A stretch of DNA of 64,000 nucleotides from Musa acuminata AAA Group. Its lineage: Eukaryota > Streptophyta > Magnoliopsida > Zingiberales > Musaceae. Both the position numbers and the translations under genes were made by a program. Below the pieces are notes generated by a model. That model made no database searches. It saw only the letters and a list, made by a program, of their open reading frames with translations, and had not been told where the DNA came from. This document shows, piece by piece, positions 1 through 10,320 of the stretch (position 1 is its first letter; each line of letters opens with the position of its first letter). The DNA lies in NCBI RefSeq assembly GCF_036884655.1, contig NC_088340.1, forward strand, positions 29,762,501 through 29,826,500. The letters run 5' to 3'.

Positions 1-980
1 TATTATGGTTATTAACATGATCTCTTATGAAATGATGCCTAATGTCAATATGTTTAGTTCTAGAATGTTGAATAGGATTTTTTGTTAAATATATTGCACT
101 TGTGTTATCACATTTTATGAGAATATTCTTAAGGTGAATCTTATAATCTTCTAATATATTTTTCATCCCTACAACTTGTGCACAACATGCACTAACTGCT
201 ATATACTCCGCTTCGGTTGTAGATAATGCAACCGAGTTTTATTTCTTAGAAGACCAAGGTACAAGTGTATAACCTAAGAATTGACACGTTCCAGATGTGC
301 TTTTTCTATCTTCTCTACATCCAACAAAATTTGTATCAGCATAAGCAATTAATTCAAATTTTTTAAATTTTGGATACCATAATCTTAAACCAGGGGTTCC
401 TTTTAGATATCTAAGGATTCGTTTAACTGCTTTAAGATGAGTTGGCTTAGGATTAGATTGAAATCTAGGATAAAGTCCTATGCTAAACATTATGTTCGGT
501 CTAGTTGCGATGAGGTATAGTAAACTACCTATCATACCCCTATAAGTTTTTTGATCAAAGCTTTCTCCACTTTCGTCCATGTCTAACTTAATGGAGGTAC
601 TCATAGGAGTATTGATAGCTTTTGAACCATCCATATTAAACCATTTTAGAAATTCTAATACATATTTGGTTTGACTAAGAAAAATAACATCACTAAATTG
701 TTTGATTTGTAAGCCTAAAAAGAAAGTTAGTTCACCCATTAAACTAATCTCAAATTCTTGACTCATACTCTTAGCAAACGATTCACATAAGGATTCATTT
801 ATAGAACCAAAAATAATATCATCAACATAAATTTGAATAAGAAGAAAGTCATTTTCAAAATTTTTAATAAATAATATAGTATCGACCTTGCCTTTAGAGA
901 AATTATTTTGGATAAGAAATAAGCTAAGTCTTTCATACCAAGCTCTCGAGGCTTGTTTTAATCCATAAAGAGCTTTAGTT
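1..980 (-). pseudogene. Copia A: C-terminal reverse transcriptase and RNase H (part 1 of split pol)
   Basis: Minus-strand Ty1/copia pol, reading from the KALYGLKQ motif through the polymerase active-site motif YVDDIIFGS to the RNase H motif AYADTNFVGC, then off the left edge. The frame is open from 980 to a TAA at 239-241. Beyond the stop the same frame continues with the usual RNase H sequence (STTEAEYIA, DNTSA, HSRTKHIDIRHHF). Copia C has a CAA glutamine codon at that place, so the stop looks like a single C-to-T change. The gene is cut at 980/981 by insertion of element B and resumes at 35702: the two flanks join as [12 protein letters not shown], and TAGTT is present on both sides of B. 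Pol would copy element RNA to DNA in cytoplasmic particles; this copy is dead. Family call (SIRE/Maximus-like copia) is by resemblance. Confidence 0.93.
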
Positions 981-2454
981 TGTTGAATCTCAGATTTTAA
1001 TGATGAAGTCAATTGTCATTTGTTGATCTAATCTATATGTTGAGAAAAGTGTGTAGGATTAATTATGATGGCAGTAAGACATGCAGTAGGTGTTATGCCG
1101 GAGTCAAAATCAAGATCACATTGGGAGTTCGAGAGTTCGTCAGAAGTCTGGACATTTGTCGAAAGTTCTACGGGAACCAACTGAGAAGTCCAGGAGCTTG
1201 CCATAGAAGCTTATCGAAACTCGCCAAGAAGATCGTTATAAAGTCCAAGAGCTTACCGGGAGTCCACCGGAGCATTGCCGAGAGTTCGTCGGATGTTCGT
1301 TGGAAGTACGTCGGAAGCTTGCCGGAAGAAGTGATTGAAGCACTAGAACACGAATTGCAGTAATCATGTCTTAATTATCATAGTTAGAGTGTAGATTAAG
1401 TTAAGATTGTGAGATAATCTCACTAACTTAATTAGGGGCCAACTAGGCCCTTAACATACCTTAATTGGGCCAAATGGAGTAGCCCATTCGGCCCCTAAAT
1501 TCCTGGCCGACGGTGACATCGCCTGGGAGACTCGGTCTCCCAAGAATTTTGGGCGGTGGTATCGCCCTTGTTAGGCAGTAGTACCGTCAGCAGTTATTAC
1601 TGTCAGTAGTGGTACCGCCCCTGTTAGGCGGTGGTACCGCCAAAGCTCGGTCTCCGAGCTTTGTCAGGCGGTGGTACTGCCCAATGGCAGATGTCAGGTG
1701 GTAGTACTGCCCAATAATGGCAGTGGTACCGCCAGGACCCTGGAAATCCAGGATTGGACACTTTTAGGCTCCATCTTTATACTCATTGCGGCCTATAAAA
1801 ACCTCACCCTTTCTTGCATGAAAGGAAACGAAATCTTGAAATACTCTTGAGTCTTTGAGGCCTTAAAGTGTTATAAAAGCTAGTGTTCTCCTCCTTCTTT
1901 TTAAGTGTTGAGATCATTCAAGAGAGGAGTGAAACTTGTAAGGGTTGTCTCCTAAGCTTGGCAAAAGGAGAAAAGCTATAAAAGTGTGGTTGGCCTTCAC
2001 CTATTGAAGGAAGGCCTCTAGTGGATGTCGGTGACCTCGTCGGAGAAGGAAGCCGAAAGTGGATGTAGGTCACTTTTAACCGAACCACTCTAAAACTCGA
2101 TTTGCATTTACTTTGAGTAACTTTCTTTTATAGCAAACTACCTCTCCTCCTTACTGTGCTTTAACTATGTCTACATATGCTTTGACATAAACATCTTCCA
2201 AGATCGGCTTTAATCATATGAAGACTTTACGAAACCTATGCTTTTCATTTGTGCAACTTACATTGCTGCAAATCACCTTAGTCTTCTCTTGCATTTTCAC
2301 TTAAGGTTTTAAGTTCAAATTCCTTCCGAAACGGATTGAGTTGAGATCATTCTCGTTGAATCAGCTTTAATCGAAATAAGGGTTTTGAAATCGCGAAAGT
2401 TTTCTTCTGCACTAATTCACCCCCCCCCCTCTTAGTGCACTCTTGATCCTAACA
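981..2454 (+). repeat. 5' LTR of copia B
   Basis: 1474-bp LTR, TG...CA, starting TGTTGAATCTCAGATTTT and ending just after a C-rich run with CCTAACA. U3 holds degenerate short-period repeats (about 1120-1340) and an array of a dyad motif (about 1551-1732) before a TATA box. It is followed directly by a tRNA primer site. Related LTRs in this window are those of A, C and D. Confidence 0.95.
1551..1801 (+). promoter_or_regulatory. LTR promoter of copia B: dyad-motif array and TATA box
   Basis: About seven variants of the 15-mer GGCGGTGGTACCGCC lie between 1551 and 1732; clear ones are at 1552-1566, 1627-1641, 1667-1681 and 1718-1732. The motif is an inverted repeat, GGCGGT and ACCGCC around three bases. 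About 60 bp downstream is a TATA box in GCCTATAAAAACC (1791-1803), placing transcription start near 1825. The array is seen directly; an enhancer or silencer role is inference. Confidence 0.7.
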
Positions 2455-2472
2455 ATTGGTATTAGAACAAGG
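2455..2472 (+). other. Primer-binding site of copia B
   Basis: ATTGGTATTAGAACAAGG follows the LTR end at once. It matches the usual copia primer site TGGTATCAGAGC (3' end of initiator Met-tRNA) with two substitutions. Confidence 0.85.
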
Positions 2473-2504
2473 TTCACTCTTAGTTGGTTTTAACCCCAAG
2501 AGAG

Positions 2505-3367
2505 ATGGTATTTGTCGGGAACCAAGAGGTTCATTCAATTATACATCTGCCCATTTTTAATAAGACGGATTACATATATTGGAAGACAAGAATAAGGATC
2601 TTCCTGATTTCAATAGATTTTGAGCTTTGGAATATTGTAGAAAATGGATTTCAAAAGTCTTCTCTTCTAATGAACGTTTGGAACGAGTTGGAGAAGAAGA
2701 CTTTCTCTTTAAACGCAAAGGCTAAGAATGCCTTATTTTGTACATTAGATAAAAACAAATTTAATCGAGTATTGATTTGTAAAATGACTTTTGATATTTG
2801 ACACACACTTGAAGTGACTCATGAAGGCACTAGTAGAGTAAAAAAGTCAAAAATCAACCTTTTAGTATATTCTTATGAATTATTTCGAATGAAATCAAGT
2901 GTGACCATTGGAAACATGTACACTCATTTTACGGATGTCGTCAATGGTCTAAAAGGACTTGGTAAAAGTTTTTTAGAATTTGAGCTCGTTAATAAAGTTT
3001 TAAGATCCCTTCCAAAGAGTTAGGACCCTAAAGTCACGACCATTCAAGAGACTAAAGATTTAAATAACTTTTCTCTTAAAAAATTAATTGGGTCATTAAT
3101 GTGAAATAACATGCAAAGCTCATAAAGAGCTTGAGGACACCCTTCCATAGAACAAGAAAGATATGGCACTAAGAACACAAGAAGACCACTTGAGAGAAAA
3201 CTCAAGTGATGAGGACTTTGATAATGACTTGGCACTTTTAACAAGGAAATTCAAAAAAATCATTAAAAAAAATAAATTTTAAAATAACACTAAAAATAAA
3301 CTTGAACTGAAGAAAGATTAAGTAATTTGCTACGAATGCAAGAAATCAGGACACTACAAGAGTGAAT
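2505..3367 (+). pseudogene. Copia B gag, N-terminal part (part 1)
   Basis: Capsid-like gag of a SIRE-type copia element (gag-polypeptide family near UBN2/DUF4219). The ATG at 2505 fits: the protein then starts MVFVGNQEVHS, parallel to MAYSGMHEGHS in copia C. Visible gag landmarks are YWKTRIRIFL, ENGFQKSSLL and the region around VTHEGTSRVK. In-frame stops at 2799-2801 (TGA) and 3021-3023 (TAG) stand where copia C has TGG tryptophan. Past 3023 the frame decays. At the end the first zinc knuckle (CYECKKSGHYKSE) is cut by element C at 3367; its last cysteine is encoded across 3367 and 19277. Confidence 0.9.
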
Positions 3368-4613
3368 TGTTAGGATCGGAGCGGCACTAAGAGGGGGGGG
3401 GGGGGGGGGGGGTGAATTAGTGCAGCGGATTAAAACTTGTAAGTTCGAAAATGATTCCGTAAAATGCAAGGAGATTTTGTTTTGATTGTAACTTGAGTAA
3501 AGTAAAAATCGGAAACTTGCTGCTGTGTAGATAACGATTGCAAAAAAGTAAGTACTCACACATTCAATGAACACGCCAATTTAAAGTGGTTCGGTCAAAT
3601 GACCCTCATCCACTTACGAAGCCTTCTTCAATGAGGCTCCCAACTTCCACTAGCAAATCATTTTGAAGGGGAAGGACAAATACCCCTCTTACAACCTTTT
3701 ACAAGTGGTTCACACTCTTACAATTTTTGAAGAGGAAGACGGAGGTGAACACTCAAGCAATTTAAGACAGGACTCGCTAAAGACTTTTCTAAGACCTTTA
3801 TCTCAATCTATTGCTTTCACAAAAGTTGTAATCTCAGCTGAGAATTGAGGGGTATTTATAGGCCCCAAGAGGATTCAAATTTGGGCTCCAAATTTTGAAT
3901 TCTCTTAGGTTTCCGAGGTTGGCGGTGCCACCGCCTGTCAGTGTCTGACACTGATAGTGTACTGGCGGTGCCACCGCTCAGTTCTCGGGTTCTGGGCGGT
4001 GCCACCGCCTAATCTAGCAGTGCCACTGCCTACACTTTTTCAGCTCACTGGTTGGGCTCCAAACTTAGCCCAAACCAGTCCGAACTCGGGCCCAATTGGC
4101 CCCTACTTGGGTTATAGGATTAATACCTAATCCTAACCCTAATTAACATACTAACTACGAATTTAAAGACATTTCCTAAGCTATTACAAAGTCCGCAAGT
4201 CAAGACTTCTTCCGGCGAGCTTTTGGTGAACTTTCGGCGGTCTTCCGATAAACTTTAGGAAACCATTCTACGGACTCCCGGCAAGCTCCTAGACTTCACG
4301 ATTTGATCTTGGCAAGTTCCGACGAGCTTCTTCGGCAAGCTACGATCTTTCTTGGTGAGCTCCGCAAACTTCCGACGTACCTTCCAGCGAGCTTCCGAAA
4401 ACCCTTCGGCAAGCTCCCTACTCATTCTCGGCTAGTTCCGGCAACATTCCCGATGAATCTTCGGACTCTCAAACGTCCATCGAACTTGACTCCAGTATCC
4501 TTGCTTTATGTTTTCAGGCTATCATAATTAATCCTGCACACTTAACTTCAATAATATGGATTAGATCAATTAACCCATCAATTGATTTCATCATCAAAAT
4601 TTGAGATTCAACA
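3368..4613 (-). repeat. 3' LTR of copia C
   Basis: Read on the minus strand it starts TGTTGAATCTCAAATTTTG at 4613 and ends CCTAACA at 3368. It contains a run of 20 G on the plus strand at 3393-3412, next to the LTR end. Dyad motifs (plus-strand form GGCGGTGCCACCGCC) are at about 3922, 3963 and 3997. A TATA box reads TATAAATACCCC on the minus strand near 3847-3858. A polypurine tract abuts it at 4614. Confidence 0.93.
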
Positions 4614-5309
4614 ATCTCCCCTTTTTGATAATGCCAATCAATTGATGACGGAGTTAAACATAACTCCCCCTATCTATATGCCATATTATGAGAAGATAAA
4701 AACACTTGAATTCCATCCTTTTGAATTCAAGCATAAACCGATAAGTTCTAACCATTGAACTTATCGTTATTCTCATTAAGCATGAGCAAATACGAAACTT
4801 CATATTTCTCATAATTTTCAACTATGAAAATCATTTTTAAGTCAAATGATAAGGGACAATTTTCACTACGACGAGAGATAAAAATTTTCAATATGAATTT
4901 CATGATATAAATGTGAGGCATGATTTTATATGATCAACTGATCTAAGAACTTGCGATATACTCAAAGATTTTGCAAAGCAAATAAGACATTTGTATTACA
5001 CAATCTTTTGCAATTCATATAAGTCATGCTATCGATGCACATAAGACATTTTCATTAAGTCATGCTATCGAAATGGTACAAGTCATTACTTCTCCCCCTT
5101 TGTCATCAACAAAAAAGAGATGAGACTTGAAGAACACAAACTGAGATCATAAAATCATTAGAAAAAGAATTCAGCATTAAGATTAATCATACAAAATTCA
5201 TCATTCAAAATTAATCTCGTAAAAAAAAAAAATTCAGCATTCATTCCGAACAAATCAGTATTTATCCAGAATTTAAAAATACATCTCAAAAGAAGGTTTA
5301 GTTTTCGTT
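4614..5309 (-). other. 3' non-coding region and polypurine tract of copia C
   Basis: AT-rich sequence with no credible reading frame. On the minus strand it ends AAAAAGGGGAGAT directly before the 3' LTR, a polypurine tract like the one at 23881-23894 in copia B. The stretch resembles B's region 22821-23894 (for example the paired TTAACTCC and TCATCAATTGAT elements). No envelope-like gene remains. The right limit, where gypsy G3 begins, is approximate. Confidence 0.7.
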
Positions 5310-5752
5310 CAAAAGAAGATGATGTTAGGATCCTTTTCAATGTTATGCAATTGCATCAAAAATCCGGTGTGTGTCTTCCGAAGGACCCGCTCCATCCGAT
5401 GGCTAGTGATAGTTGTAACCTTACCTCCACGTCTTCCTTTGAGAGTCACCTGTCTTCCATTAATAAATAACTTCATAGTCAGTTTAGAAAAATTCCAGGA
5501 GACATCACATAGGGTTGATAGCCATTCAATTCCGAGCACCACTTCATAGTCTTCCAAGGGTAATAAAAAGAAATCCACAAATAATTCTTGACCTTGCAAA
5601 ATTAGTTTTATCTTTGAGCACTTGCTGTCACAGGTTAAAATTCGTCCATCGGCGACCTTGACTTCAAATTTGTCACAACATTCGATGTGGTAAGCTAATC
5701 GGGCTGTAACTTTTCTATCCATAAAATTATTAGTGCTACCCGTATCAATCAA
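5310..5752 (-). pseudogene. Gypsy G3 aspartic protease domain
   Basis: Retropepsin-like domain of a Ty3/gypsy polyprotein. The active-site motif IDTGSTNNF is intact near the start of the frame, followed by FFLLPLEDYEVVLGIEWL and GDVSW-type sequence (here CDVSWNFSKLTM). It would cleave Gag-Pol in the particle. A stop separates it from the gag C-terminus just upstream at 5762-5767. The frame runs into unrelated AT-rich sequence at about 5310, so the RT that normally follows has been lost. Confidence 0.88.
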
Positions 5753-5764
5753 AACAATGACAGA

Positions 5765-6780
5765 CTAGTGTTTCAGAGTTCCTCCAATTTTCATAGTTTG
5801 TGGATTATAGTAGCCAGCCAATGCATGCATTGTATATGTGACGGCTTCAACATCATCATTAGTTTCCACTTCTTCATGATCGGAATCCGATACTTCTACT
5901 TCCGGTTCATCCTCGATCGGTTCAATCATTAAAAGTCTTCCTTGTTTGCATCGATGCTCCTTACTCCACTTTTCATCACAATGCCAGCACAAACCCTTCG
6001 CTAACCTTTCTTTGAGTTCCTCTTGGGTTAGTCTGCTAGTGTTGTGGTTTCGACTAGGAGTAGATGAAGTAGGTTGCCTGCTAATCACCTGTTTATTGGC
6101 ACCTCTGTTTCGATGATATTCCATACTGATTTTTTCTTCATGTAGGCATGCAAATGAAATCACAGCCATCATAGTGCGGGGTTAACGAGCCTTAACCTCA
6201 CACCGGATCTCGGGAATAAGCCCTTCAATAAATGTACCCAGAAGTTGTCGTTCTGACCAATCTCTAGCTTGGTTGGACAATCTTTCAAATCTACTCTGAT
6301 ACTCCAACACTATAGAAGTCTGACAAATTTTGGCGAGTTGGCCATCAATATTCTCATATTCAGATGGGCCAAAGCGAACAAGAAGTCCTCTTTTAAACTG
6401 CTCCCACGACGGAATTCCATGGCAAGTTTCGTACCAATCATACCACTAAATTGCATCTCCATCGAGCTGGATTGAGGCCACTTCTACCTTGGATTCTTCT
6501 GGGATTCTGTGAAAACGAAAAAATTTTTCCGCCCTAGAGATCCAACTGGTCGGATCCCCATCTTCCCATCGTGGAAATTCTACCCTGATACATAGGTAGT
6601 GTGTGTCACCACCTGGGGCCCTTTTCCTGTATCTCCCGATCTGTTCAGCGTAGAACTTGAGCTCCCATCTTACTGAAACCCGCTAAACTGCTCCAACAAG
6701 CTCTTTTTGAAATCATGAAGAGTTTCTTGTAGCCGATTTTCAATTCTGGTTTCCAACGCTTCCATTTGTGCCTTCACTGA
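5765..6780 (-). pseudogene. Gypsy G3 gag with CCHC zinc knuckle
   Basis: Ty3/gypsy gag (Retrotrans_gag type). The C-terminal part 5765-6172 is open and has a complete knuckle, CWHCDEKWSKEHRC, followed by the acidic stretch EDEPEVEVSDSDHEE. Upstream to about 6780 the minus strand gives the rest of gag in broken frames, matching gypsy G2 gag at 52376-53050 (for example IRCEVKAR before the knuckle region and the FPRW-DGDPTSW type motif near 6550). Gag would form the particle and bind element RNA. Confidence 0.85.
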
Positions 6781-7572
6781 GTTATCGGTAGCCATTGCGT
6801 ACGATTGCAAGTCGGTAATCCCCAGTTCTTATTTTTGATGTCTAGTCAAGGGCATCTGCACAGTAGCTGGCAGTAGCAGCGACGGTGGCGACAACCGGCA
6901 GCAGCAAGCGACCCCACGCGGTTGTGGCGCGGCTGAAAACTAGGGCAAAGCAAGTGTGCTCTGTTTCGGTTAGATGCAGAGCTAGGTGGAGTGGCGGCGG
7001 CTGGGAGGCAAGCGGCGATCGTCGCAAGGTGGCCCACAGCGATAATGGGTTAGTTGGGCGGCGACGGCGCTCGAGGGGAAGAGGAGTGCTGGAGGAGGCG
7101 CGGTTGGAAACAAGGGCAGCAGTAGTGAGTTTCCCTGTTTCGGTCACCGTGAGGAGGGGGGCAACCGGCGGCTGCAGCTATGACCCAAGGGGCGGGGCAC
7201 GGCTAGGGTTGCAGCTGGGAGGCGGGCGGCGGTGATCGATCGGCCGGGAAGCAGCGACGGCGGTGGAGAAGGAGTTACCCTATAGCGGCGGTAGAGAAGA
7301 TGAGCAGGGCTGCGGTGGAGTGGGACGCTGGCAGCGTCGTCTCTTGGTAGTGGTGGTGGCTCGGGTGGGAGGCGGCGGTGAACTCTGGCCGGAAGTGGGG
7401 CAGAGCCGGTTGTTGGCCGGAGAGCAGCAACGGCCGACGGGTGGGCTGGCCGGAAGTAGGGGAAGCAGGGGTGCGTGGTGCGGTTGCTGCTTCTTCTTCT
7501 TCTCTCTTTCTTTCTTTCTTTCGTTTCTTTTTTTTTTTTTTGATAGCTTCGTTGCAGCGAGAACGCCAAGGA
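6781..7572 (-). other. GC-rich untranslated leader of gypsy G3
   Basis: About 0.8 kb between primer site and gag, rich in GGC and GCC, with a T run and CTTT repeats near 7495-7543. Overlapping open frames on both strands are low-complexity and have no gag or pol motif, so I call it non-coding. Gypsy G2 has a similar leader at 50846-52340. Confidence 0.7.
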
Positions 7573-7830
7573 TCATCGCTCTGATACCAAATGATAAGAC
7601 CCTAAAGTCTTATCGTGAAAAAGAAGAAGAGAAAGGGGATGATCACTTCGAGGGGATCGGCCTCCTTGAACGCTTCGAGGGGATCGGCCTCCTAGGGTTT
7701 GTCAAAAGATAAAAATAATATTTTTCATAGATGATCGAAAAGAAGTAGTTACATCCCTATTTATAGAGTTCCGACTTTAGCTAAACTAAACAGACTTAAT
7801 AAATACGCAGAAAATAAAAGGATCCTAACA
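7573..7830 (-). repeat. 5' LTR and primer site of gypsy G3
   Basis: LTR 7592-7830 (239 bp) reads TGTTAGGATCC to CTTATCA on the minus strand, with a TATA-like TATAAATAGGG at about 7754-7764. Below 7592 the minus strand continues TTTGGTATCAGAGCGATG, the Met-tRNA primer site. Twice in the LTR there is a GAGGGGATCGGCCTCC-type motif (7650-7695), also present in gypsy G2. It is shorter than G2's 357-360 bp LTR. Confidence 0.88.
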
Positions 7831-7917
7831 TATGACAAACTTCTAACTTGACATTAAGAGTAATCAGAACATAATAAGAGGGTACATCAATTAATCCTTA
7901 GGAGGTAATCCATAGTG

Positions 7918-9006
7918 CTAATACATGACATCTATTTTTTGATTCATTTGTCGTAGTTCCTTCAAAATTTCAATTTGCTAGGTTTGAATTTGTTCTTGCT
8001 GCGATTTGAGTTGGTCTTGTTGTGATTTGATCTGATACAATTCTGCCATAATGAGTTCTTTAGAGGATGAAACAGGAGCCGAAGGTGCTGTGCCAAAGGG
8101 ACTAGGAGGAGGAGATTCATTTCCCCTAAGAATTGGTGTTTCAGGGTGTTCTATTGGTGGGGGAATTGGATCAGTCCTTCTAGGTTGCCTAACCTATATA
8201 CCATTGCTAAATGTGCACCTAAGTCTTTTCAGTAGATTTCTATTGATGATGTTATATCGATCACTTTGAATTGTTTCTTCATTGGGTGAGATACAAATGT
8301 CATGGGCAAGTAGGAATCGAGTGATTAACCCTCCATATGGCAACATAGTGTCTTTAGCTATAATATCCTACATGTGTTGCCGGATTGAGTATCCAAAATA
8401 GTTATGTTGACCGGTCATAATCCAATACATGGTGCTTATCTCTACTTGACTCATTTCATCAAGATGAAATTGCTTAGGGAATAGTATGCTTGTTATGATA
8501 TGATGAAGAATTTTAGAGTTAAATGACAGTAAGTGCTCGCAACTCTTAGGTATTATGCCAAGGTCCGGATTTGCAAAAATAGTTTCGATGACTTCGGAGT
8601 AAGTTGCTCCGATTATATTGACATCCCATTTACCTCTAAAATAACATCCCCTATCTTTTTCAGTGATTCCAATTAGTTCATAAATAGTACTATCAAAAAT
8701 TCTAATTTGTGTTCCTAGTAGGTAAGTACTTAGGCTATCGTTATCCACATATAAGTTTGCATAAAATAGCCTAACTAACCTAGGATAAATTGGTTCATTT
8801 ATTTATAGGAGAGATAGGGCATCTAGATGTGTAAACCACCTAATGGGTTCTAGGTTTCCTAGTTCATTGAGATCAACTTGTTTACTCTTATGGATACATC
8901 TTGTTTCGAAATTTGAAAACTTAAGAGCTACTTCTTTGGATCTAAAAAGATCTTGGTCATATGAATCTCCTTCAACCCTTTTCCCTTTTGATCTCTTAGA
9001 AGCCAT
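7918..9006 (-). pseudogene. T: plant transposon-protein relic (Transposase_32/PF20167-like)
   Basis: One frame runs from ATG at 9006 to TAG at 7918-7920, 363 codons, with four internal stops: TAA 8803-8805, TAG 8368-8370, TAG 8194-8196, TAG 7978-7980. The start is basic (MASKRSKGKRVEGDS). The middle has YPRLVRLFYANL, then LSTYLLGTQIRI and YELIGI, a pattern I associate with the 'putative plant transposon protein' domain. Then comes a proline-rich stretch (IPPPIEHPETPI) and a Gln-rich coiled-coil tail (KSQQDQLKSQQEQ). No frameshift is needed, so decay is by point nonsense only. Biochemical function is unknown. Its likely promoter is cut off by LARD H. Family assignment is from memory of the pattern. 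Confidence 0.7.
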
Positions 9007-9033
9007 TATCTAGACAAGATGATAAATGAAACT

Positions 9034-9572
9034 ATTGCGGGGGGGAACTGTTTAAGCCGTGGCCTCGGGGCTGTCGCGGCTTGGTTCGGGTCCGGAAGTG
9101 GGGGGATCTCAGGCGGCGTCCCTCGGGGTCTCCCGACGGCCGAGCACGGGGGTTCGGGTCGGGAGGAAGCTCCACCACAGCGTCGGGAAGGGGCGATCCC
9201 GTCCTTCGCACCTGCACACAGGTCGGGCCGGGAGCTCGGCCCAACCCCTCCGACGATCAAGTCAGCGATGTGGAGGGGATTTCAAGAGAAGAAGTGTTTT
9301 GGAGTGTGTCCCCGTAGGGGTTGTGCGTATCCCCTCCCTCTCTCCTTTAGCATGCAAGGGTATTTATCGGGAAGCTTACTGTGCTTGAGCTGCCCGCTTG
9401 CAAGGGGGCAGGCTGGTACTCCTGACAGTAGCAATGGCGTAGCGTGTTGGACTTGGCTTTTGCAGGATATTAATGTGCCTCGGTCAGCGTTCTGATCAAT
9501 TCTGAGGTGCGTGACGTCATCTGGAGCAGCTGACATTGTCCTAAGACTGATTACCATTTTTACCCTTATCAT
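9034..9572 (-). repeat. 3' LTR of LARD H
   Basis: 539 bp, plus-strand start ATTGCGGGG, end CTTATCAT. It differs from the 5' copy by scattered substitutions. One of these changes the TATA box: the plus strand reads TATTTATCGGG here against TATTTATAGGG in the 5' LTR. Confidence 0.92.
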
Positions 9573-9689
9573 ATTCCCCCCCTGAAAGGAGCTATGCGTC
9601 GGTTGTTACGCAAGGGGAGTCTGATGCATGGCTTCTGTCTTCAGGTGGGCTGGCCGTACGGATGCAGTTTCGGGGAGAATGGAGCCGAG

Positions 9690-10320
9690 GGGCCGAGGAG
9701 CACGACGTAGGCGGGCTAGCCGCACAGGTGTGTCCTGGGTGGCGTAAAGCCGAAGAGCCGAGGAGCATGACGCAGGCGGGCTGGCCGCGCAGGCGTGGTC
9801 TTGGGTGGCGTAAAGTCGAAGAGCCAAGGAGCACGACGCAGGCGGCCCGACCGCGCAGGTGTGTCCCGGGTGGCGTTAAGCCGAAGAGCCGAGGAGCACG
9901 ACGCAGGCGGGTTGGCCGCGCAGGCGTGGTCTCGGGTGGCGTAAAGCCGAAGAGTCGAGGAGCACGACGCAAGCGGGTCGACCGCGCAGGTGTGTCCCGG
10001 GTGGCATTAAGCCGAAGAGCCAAGGAGCATGACGCAGGCGGGCTGGCCGCGCAGGCGTGGTCTCGGGTGGCGTAAAGTCGAAGAGCCGAGGAGCACGACG
10101 CAGGCGGGCCGATCGCGTAGGTGTGTCCCGGGTGGCGTTAAGCCGAAGAGCCGAGGAGCACGACGCAGGCGGGCTGGCCGCGCAGGCGTGGTCTCGGGTG
10201 GCGTAAAGCCGAAGAGCCGAGGAGCACGACGCAGGCGGGTTGGCCGCACAGGCGTGGTCTCGGGTGGCGTAAAGTCGAAGAGCCGAGGAGCACGACATAG
10301 GCGGGCTGGCCGCGTAGGCG
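9690..10320. repeat. Tandem array 1 of LARD H: 65/66-bp units in a 131-bp dimer
   Basis: Unit starts (GCCGAGGAGCACGACGCAGG and variants) fall at 9692, 9757, 9823, 9888, 9954, 10019, 10085, 10150, 10216 and 10282. The spacing alternates 65, 66, 65, 66 and ends 66, 66. Two unit types alternate, one with GGTGTGTCCCGGGTGG and one with GCGTGGTCTCGGGTGG, giving a 131-bp higher-order repeat. Frames open on both strands are a by-product of GC-rich repeats. Confidence 0.93.

Larger units (their letters stand above)
5310..7830 (-). mobile_element. Gypsy G3, truncated Ty3/gypsy element (5' half only)
   Basis: Minus-strand Ty3/gypsy fragment. From high to low coordinate: 5' LTR (7592-7830), primer site, GC-rich leader, gag, zinc knuckle, aspartic protease; it stops just after the protease near 5310. 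RT, RNase H, integrase and the 3' LTR are absent. The LTR start TGTTAGGATCC and end CTTATCA match gypsy G2 (50472-53981), and the gag-protease proteins are close, so both are one family. No target duplication can be shown because the 3' end is missing. Confidence 0.88.

Noticed and set aside
5310..6780. Endogenous pararetrovirus (badnavirus-like) considered because of gag-protease order
   Set aside because: LTR, Met-tRNA primer site and gypsy-type gag with CWHC knuckle show a Ty3/gypsy element; no movement protein is seen.
6842..7712. Overlapping frames of 60-150 codons on both strands
   Set aside because: GC-rich leader and LTR of gypsy G3; low-complexity composition explains them.
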